Origin: Mytilus trossulus
Lineage: Eukaryota; Mollusca; Bivalvia; Mytilida; Mytilidae
Assembly (NCBI RefSeq): GCF_036588685.1
Contig: NC_086384.1
Span: 49,989,973-50,053,972 of the forward strand
Length of the DNA: 64,000 nucleotides
Direction of reading: 5' to 3'
Both the position numbers and the translations under genes were made by a program. The notes under the pieces are model-generated. The model ran no database searches. It was given only the letters and a program-made list of their open reading frames with translations, and was not told the origin of the DNA. Shown here piece by piece: positions 58,288-64,000 of this stretch. The number at the start of each line of letters is the position of its first letter. The stretch's first letter is position 1.

Positions 58288-59699
58288 ATATATAATATGT
58301 GTGAATGTAATGCCATCTGTGGATGTTTAGAGTAGCTTTATTTTGGAACATTAAAAAGTCTTAAAATGCCACTAAACAGATAGTCATTCAATGAGAAATA
58401 AACTACAAAATATGTGTATTTCATTTCTGATTGATAATTGTCGCATTGATGTATACTCCTTCAACTACAATTACTCAATCTTGTCTAAATATAAAGCAAA
58501 CTGATATAAAAAAAAAAATCCAAATAAAATTTGTTATTTATTATTGTAACAGTAAAAATATAGAAAAGCGGGTTGGCCTTTTACGGTTTACTTTTTATAA
58601 AAAACAAAAAATTAAAACAAAACGTTTCATAAGTTAATGCTTCCGAAGCGCTTTTATTGATTTACTTGATCAAGAACGCTTAGAGCAAACTATTTACATC
58701 GCCATCCCTTTAACAGAACAATACAATATCTTTATAAATATAACATGTATAAGTATAAAAACAATAAAGGCTATTCAAAAATTTAGTTTTTTAAATAATC
58801 CAAATGATATTTGTGTGGTAATGTAAAGTATGTTGTCTTGAATCGAATAATAATCAACAGCAGTTAAGCTTTTAAATAGAAGAAGTTTTATTTATTGATG
58901 CATTTAATTTGTGTCACTGATTTTAACATTTATTTCAATTTGTTCGAATGCCTTTACCTGTTAAAATATGTAATTTTATACGAAATAGATTTGGTTATAC
59001 GGAAGTGGTAATTTAATTGAAAGAAAACCGTTATCGTTTAAATGCACATAAACTTTACTATTGCATGCAACGTTGTCCCATCCTGTTAGACTATTAAATT
59101 TATATTGAAAAAAATACACATGGCTTGCATGCGTCACGGTACAAGGAACTTATATCAAACTCATATTTTACAAAATAGTTTCACATTTGTCAATGAAAGT
59201 CACGTTATGTTTGTTTTCGTTCTGTACTTCAATATTGGTGATTGATGCGTTGAATTTTAGTGCTTCCTCTTTTCCTTTTCGTTGGGTACTTGGATGTTGA
59301 TGATTGATGCGTTGAATTTTAGTACTTCCTCTTTTCCTTTTCGTTGGGTACTTGGAGGTTGGTGATTGATGCGTTGAATTTTGGTACTTCCTTATTCAAT
59401 GTTCGTGTGAAGACTTTGATAAATTACAATTGTACTCCAAATAAATGTAAAATTTAAATTCTGCACGATTTAAAAAAAATATTCAAAATATATTTTTCTT
59501 CGGGATTATTTTTCCCCATTTAACAAAGTATGATAAATGTAATATATTGATGTCTTTCTCTTTTTTTTTTTAATACAAAGTCCACTAATTCAAATATCCC
59601 AGCATAAATAGAGTAAAAAAGTATGAATTCAAAAATGGTGTGATACCATAATCTTATCATCTATCATTTATAATATGACAAAATGACAAGTTGTCTGCA
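58288..59699. other. Intermodule DNA with the empty transposon site
   Basis: This corresponds to 28574-29064 joined to 37093-38020. The junction 'aaaggctattcaaaaattta' at about 58770-58789 is the unoccupied target of the 8-kb transposon. No gene was recognised. Confidence 0.6.
59236..59410 (+). repeat. 62-bp tandem repeat, about 2.8 units (module C)
   Basis: Same three units as 37556-37730, starting 'ggtgattgatgcgttgaatt'. Confidence 0.9.
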
Positions 59700-61535
59700 T
59701 TAACGCTTCGTGGCTAGATCCAAACATATCCAGAAAATGTAATTTTCATTTAATGTGTCTGTTTTACGAATGTGATCATTAGCGTCCAGTGACACCGTTT
59801 TCATTACACATTGCGGTATTTCTGATTTGGTAATACTCTCAAAGCTTATAACAATTAGTTTTGCTTGCAATCCAATAATATGCTCAATCCCAATAGTAGC
59901 ATTCATTGTTCACAAACTCATTTGAAATAATTAGGATCATCTTTTTACATTTTGAAATGTAATTACTAATGGCAAGTCTTTTTTGACCAGGCCGTACATC
60001 CCAATCTCCTCTGTCTGACAAAAGAAGTTTACAATTTCGTTTCTCTTCAAGAAATGAACGCAAAGGTTCATACACCCATTTATAGTTCCCATCACAATAA
60101 GCTACATATGCAACATCTCCAAGTGCTTCTTCTTTTGACTTGCGGAAAAGTGGATTGGCCATTCAGATAAATAAACAAAAGTATTGTAGATGCAATTTGT
60201 AACGATATCCAAGTAGGATAAATAATAGAAGCACACCGAATAAAGTTGCAGAAAAAAAATAACCATATTGTCGTTATACATCTTATTCTCAAAATTCGCA
60301 AGTGATTGTAGACGATATTTGTTTTTGTGATATTTTCATCGTTTCCGACACACGAATAACTACCATTGCCGTCAGGTTTCACTTCAATAGTAAATAACCA
60401 TTCTACAAATTTTAATGAAGCACACGTACAGACAAGAGGATTTCCCTCTAATAAGACTGTCAATGTCTTATTTGATTTTCTAAATAGCACTTCAATTGCG
60501 TCAATTTCCTGTGTAGTCAAAGATAAGGAGCCTAAGCCGGTTAAGGTCATTGAGTTTTAATGGAATAGTTGTGACTAAATTCCTTACAAGTATCAGAGAT
60601 TGCAAACAGTCAGTTTGACTTTTGAATGTTGAACGTCTGAATTAGTCTTCGAATGCATTCCTTGAAAAGTCTATATACCGCAAAAGTTTGAGTCCATGGT
60701 GGAATTGTCCATGGTGATCATCTTTTAGACCAATACTTAATAAAGAACTTTGCATTATCAGCTACTCCAAATTTAATCCCGAACAAAGAAATTCACGATT
60801 TAAAATTTAGGATTTGAAGTGTGACATATTGAGAACTCCTACGTTCTGCAATCCGTAAAAAGATAGGTGCAGTCGTAAAATGAAGAGTATGTTAAATCAA
60901 ACATTTTTAAGGTTTTAATATTCTTAAATGTGATGCTATTTATTGAACTGGTATGGCTGTTAATAAAAGATGCGTTGATGAATTCAAGCGAAGACGGAAA
61001 TCGTATAACGACATCGTATGTGTTGCAAATGTGTATGGGAACTTAACTGTTGTCCTGATGGCCGGGGTAACATTGTTCATTATATCTTTTGTATTGGTAT
61101 ATTCTTAGTGAATCTTCTGAGATTTGTAAACAAATTGAGATTTACGATCAGCCAAGCTCTATATATATGTAAGTAGTTCTGTTGTAATAACATATTCCCC
61201 GTAATGTCTAAAATTATTGCTCAAATCCAATTCATCCATTTTTCGATTCTCAAACACTCGCAAGCTGGTAATGTTTTTGATAATATTAGATAATCTTGAT
61301 TTTGAATAATAAGACTGGAAAGAGCTTTTAAAGGTGAAAAAGAATGTATTTCTATCGCCCGTAATCTGCCCACTATACTTAAATATTCCAACGGTGTACT
61401 TTTGAATGCGCTAAAAGTAGAGTTATGTAAAATATTATGTTCATAATCAATGTAGAAGTACTTTAGATTTTGCATAACAGAAAATATCCAAATCGCGAAT
61501 GATCCATTTAACGGTCGACCATAAGTAAACACCAT
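59700..61535 (-). pseudogene. Reverse-strand TLR pseudogene C
   Basis: This is the most complete of the reverse copies at its 3' end. It includes the last TIR residues ('NENYIFWICLDLATKR') and stop at 59700-59702, most of the TIR (60162-59884) with RGDWDVRPG, and LRRCT/transmembrane (60550-60092). Late LRRs (about 60560-60900) and an LRR block (61535-61221) follow. Frameshifts split the frames, and a deletion of about 150 bp near 61160 removes an LRR block present in copy A. As in copy A, the signal peptide and first roughly 170 residues are absent. Confidence 0.9.
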
Positions 61536-62146
61536 GAAAGCGTATTTTTACAGTTGTTTTCATAAGTGAACAAAAGGAATAATTCTGTTGTTGAATGTCT
61601 TGATCGGTGCCATGAATGCACGCTCATTTCATGCTCAGACACTTTCGTCCCTGAACTATACAGATTGATATGAATAAAATGAAGAATGGATTATACGTAA
61701 GTTAGAAAGGAACCAAATTAAAAAAACAAATATAACCAAATGACATATAGGGGGCAATATATAGAGTTTCCATGTCTATTTTACTATCTAAACAACGCGT
61801 TGTTTGTGTGTATAGAAGTGTGGTAGAACTAACATAGGTTTGACAAAACAATATTAAAATTTGTACACCTATATGATAAAGAAAAAAACCCATTCAAAAC
61901 ATAAAATATTTGGTTTTTGGCTTTCGCCGGGAACAAAGGGAAAACAATGTGAGCCACTCAAACAAAACTTCAGTTACTGTAATATATTATGCGTAAAATA
62001 TTTTTCTATTCTTTTAATCAGTAAATTATAATTTTCTTTGGTGCCATCACAAAAAGGAAAAAAAAGATAAGTAAAGCTCACCACATCAAGAGACAAAACC
62101 ATGACCAACAAAAGACAGACAACAATAACACTGAAAATTAAAGATT
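61536..62146. other. Intermodule non-coding DNA (module C)
   Basis: Corresponds to 19329-19899. No gene was recognised. Confidence 0.5.
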
Positions 62147-62228
62147 GACCGACAGGAATATGATAAAAAGCCGGGGTGACTACGTGTGATATAGAAGAGT
62201 GATTATATAGGTGTCATAGCATGGTGAT
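62147..62228 (+). repeat. 82-bp unit, single copy (module C)
   Basis: One copy only, 'gaccgacaggaatatgataa' to 'catggtgat', followed by the 'cagaaacagtatcac' tail. It is the unexpanded counterpart of 39702-41095. Confidence 0.9.
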
Positions 62229-62422
62229 GACAGAAACAGTATCACATTTACTACACAAGATAACAGGTTTCTGCTCCGCTGGTGTTTCCAGACGTGTTTT
62301 TCCATATAAGTCGGTGATAAATTCAAAATAAATATATCCGAAATCATCTGTGACACAGATATTTCATAACGGTCAACTAGAGTAAAACTTTCTACTTTTT
62401 TTTCTTAATGAAGTAAATCACT

Positions 62423-62629
62423 CTAATTTACAAATTTTGAGTAATGTAATGTTTTCTGACCAGACAATGAATGATCCACATTTCTAATATTTATGACTGG
62501 CTCAATATCAACAGTGCTCTTTCCTTCAAAAGTGTCGACTGTGGTATCATCGAAGGAAATTATCAACCTAATTTGTCTTGACGTTAGAAACACTACGGGA
62601 GCCAGGTATTCCTCACATTTTAGCAGCAT
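62423..62629 (-). pseudogene. Module-C copy of the small conserved ORF
   Basis: 68-codon paralogue of 20263-20571. It is truncated upstream by the same TGA as copy B, and its C-terminal end is altered around 62405-62440. Confidence 0.35.
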
Positions 62630-62938
62630 CTGCGAATTTTTCTTTCAAATTTCTTTACATTCATCCCTATATTTAACAAGCAAATGCTTCTTGTTGTACA
62701 TCATCTTTACTTACTTGCTCGTGTTCTCATGGATATGAGATTTAATTTTGAAATGAAGGTTAATTTTCGAATGACTGTTAGCCAATCAAAATAACCTATA
62801 ATAGTGAAACATACACGCAATTTACTCATGTGTATGGTCAAATTTTGAACGACATCAAAGAAACACGAAGACATAATTCAACAAGATTTGATAAAGAAAA
62901 GATGAGCGAGACTTTTGACTGTGTTCTATTTTACATAG

Positions 62939-63013
62939 CTATTGTTATAGATCAGACTGATATAGATGATGATCATTCTTGTAACTCCGAAGTCTCTAAA
63001 GATTAATTTAAGC
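62939..63013 (+). repeat. Single-copy founder of the 75-bp unit (module C)
   Basis: The sequence 'attgttatagatcagactga' occurs once here, continues 'tatagatgatgatcattctt' to 'gtctctaaagatt', and the frame ends in TAA. The flanks match those of the arrays at 20829 and 41699, so this is the unamplified allele of the same locus. Confidence 0.9.
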
Positions 63014-63194
63014 TGTACTACTGTAGTCGGTAATGGTGATTTTTTCAGTCCGTTTGCCGCATATCCAAAATAATTCATTCATTTCATAAGAATTATTGTA
63101 ACATAGAGGGAAAAATTACTAAACTTTCGAAATCATTATTCTAAAATGATATCAAGAAAAAAAGACACATTTCAAGTAAAACATAAAAAAAAAC

Positions 63195-63772
63195 ATACTC
63201 ACATACAAGAGGGACGAAAGATACCAAAGGGACAGTCAAACTCATAAATCTAAGACAAACTGACAACGCCAAGGCTAAAAATGAAAAAGACAAGCAGAAA
63301 AACAATAGTACACATGACACAACATAGAAAACTGAAGAATAAACAAAACAAACCCAACCAAAAACAAAACCAGGGGGGATTTCATGTGCTCCGGGAGGGT
63401 AAGCAGATCCTGCTCCACATGTGGCACCCGTCTTGTTGCTTATGTAATTACAAATCCGGTAAATAGTCTAATTCGGTAGGCCACATTCATGAAAGGGGAG
63501 GGGATTGTAGTTACGACGTAAGGAACATATCCGATATCATTTGTGAAACGGTTATTCCATAACGGGCAACCATCTCGTGATGGCGTCCGTAAAATTTACG
63601 AAGGGATGAGTTCAACTTCACCATTTGGAACTCTTGGTTTAATAGCTTCCTTGTGAGCAGTAACCCTCTATCAAGAAAATCATGATAGGAAATGCAAGCA
63701 CGGGAATATCGTATCAATTGGGAGATATATACCCCGTATGAAGGTGCTGCTGGAATGTTGCTACTTAGAAAC
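63195..63772 (-). mobile_element. Mussel repeat insertion private to module C
   Basis: The segment from 'acatacaagagggacgaaag' to 'gctacttagaaacg' interrupts sequence that is continuous at about 21395-21425 in module A. It contains 'gagggtaagcagatcctgct' and a second familiar block 'gcaagcacgggaatatcgta'. The 130-codon minus ORF (63511-63903) extends beyond the insertion and resembles no known protein. It may be a remnant of the element. Confidence 0.65.
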
Positions 63773-64000
63773 GTGATTGATTTTAGGTGCTCCCGTAGTA
63801 TTGCGATGATTAGTCTAAAAGTTGAAAAATTTGACTTTGATTTGAGTTTTGTGAGTGATTTTTTATTATCTATTTCATGATGTACTTGATATTTATAAAT
63901 CAATTGATGATACTATAGGGATGCATTGTTATATGAAGTGGGGATTTACATTGGACACAACAGTGTTAAACTTCCTGTTATGAATGTAAACCTTTTGTTA
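63773..64000. other. Expected 5' flank of a fourth forward TLR
   Basis: This matches the TLR-2 upstream region (about 21415-21955), minus the SINE-like repeat. By alignment the next TLR start codon is expected about 210 bp beyond the window. Confidence 0.6.

Overview
This is a bivalve-type nuclear DNA window, most likely from a marine mussel (Mytilus or a close relative). The DNA is AT-rich and gene-poor, and it is full of short dispersed elements that I recognise from memory as typical of mussel genomes. Examples are the 'acgccagacgcgcgt' element, the 'agaagatgtggtatgattgccaatgag' family, the 'gctcacctggccc...gggccaagtgagc' hairpin element and the 'tatacgaccgcaaaa' element. Family names and species are not verified; no search was possible.

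The window is an expanding cluster of Toll-like receptor (TLR) genes. Three forward TLR genes have essentially intronless reading frames: TLR-1 (11429-13915, intact), TLR-2 (22170-24629, intact) and TLR-3 (51981-54440, near-identical to TLR-2 but with one in-frame TGA). Three degenerate TLR copies lie on the minus strand at 17540-19328, 38021-39205 and 59700-61535. The repeating module reads: end of a forward TLR, a 3' flank of about 2.6 kb rich in mussel repeats, a 1.4 kb foldback element, a reverse TLR pseudogene, an 82-bp minisatellite, a small minus-strand ORF, a 75-bp minisatellite, then the next forward TLR. The module is seen twice in full (ending at TLR-2 and TLR-3). A third copy runs off the right edge about 200 bp before its forward TLR would be expected to begin.

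The modules differ in instructive ways. The 75-bp minisatellite has 1 unit in module C (right), 5 in module A (left) and 124 in module B (middle, 9.3 kb). The 82-bp minisatellite has 1, 2 and 17 copies in the same order C, A, B. Module B also carries an 8,026-bp insertion (29065-37090) with 24-bp terminal inverted repeats and a TA duplication. It encodes a truncated pogo/Tigger-type transposase, and module C preserves the matching empty site. Module A has lost the segment between the foldback element and the reverse TLR through a 4-bp microhomology junction. Module B has lost half of its reverse TLR.

The left 11.4 kb is non-coding as far as I can see. It holds a nested foldback MITE (450-816), a dispersed duplication (2913-3070 and 6655-6835), a hairpin (3091-3119) and several mussel-type repeats.

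Functionally the two intact genes encode signal-peptide/LRR/transmembrane/TIR innate immune receptors. Their extracellular halves have diverged while their TIR halves are almost identical, which suggests gene conversion or recent duplication at the 3' end. The most unusual structure is the 9.3 kb, 124-unit, reading-frame-preserving minisatellite with a 22-unit higher-order repeat, whose single-copy founder sequence is preserved in the neighbouring paralogous module.
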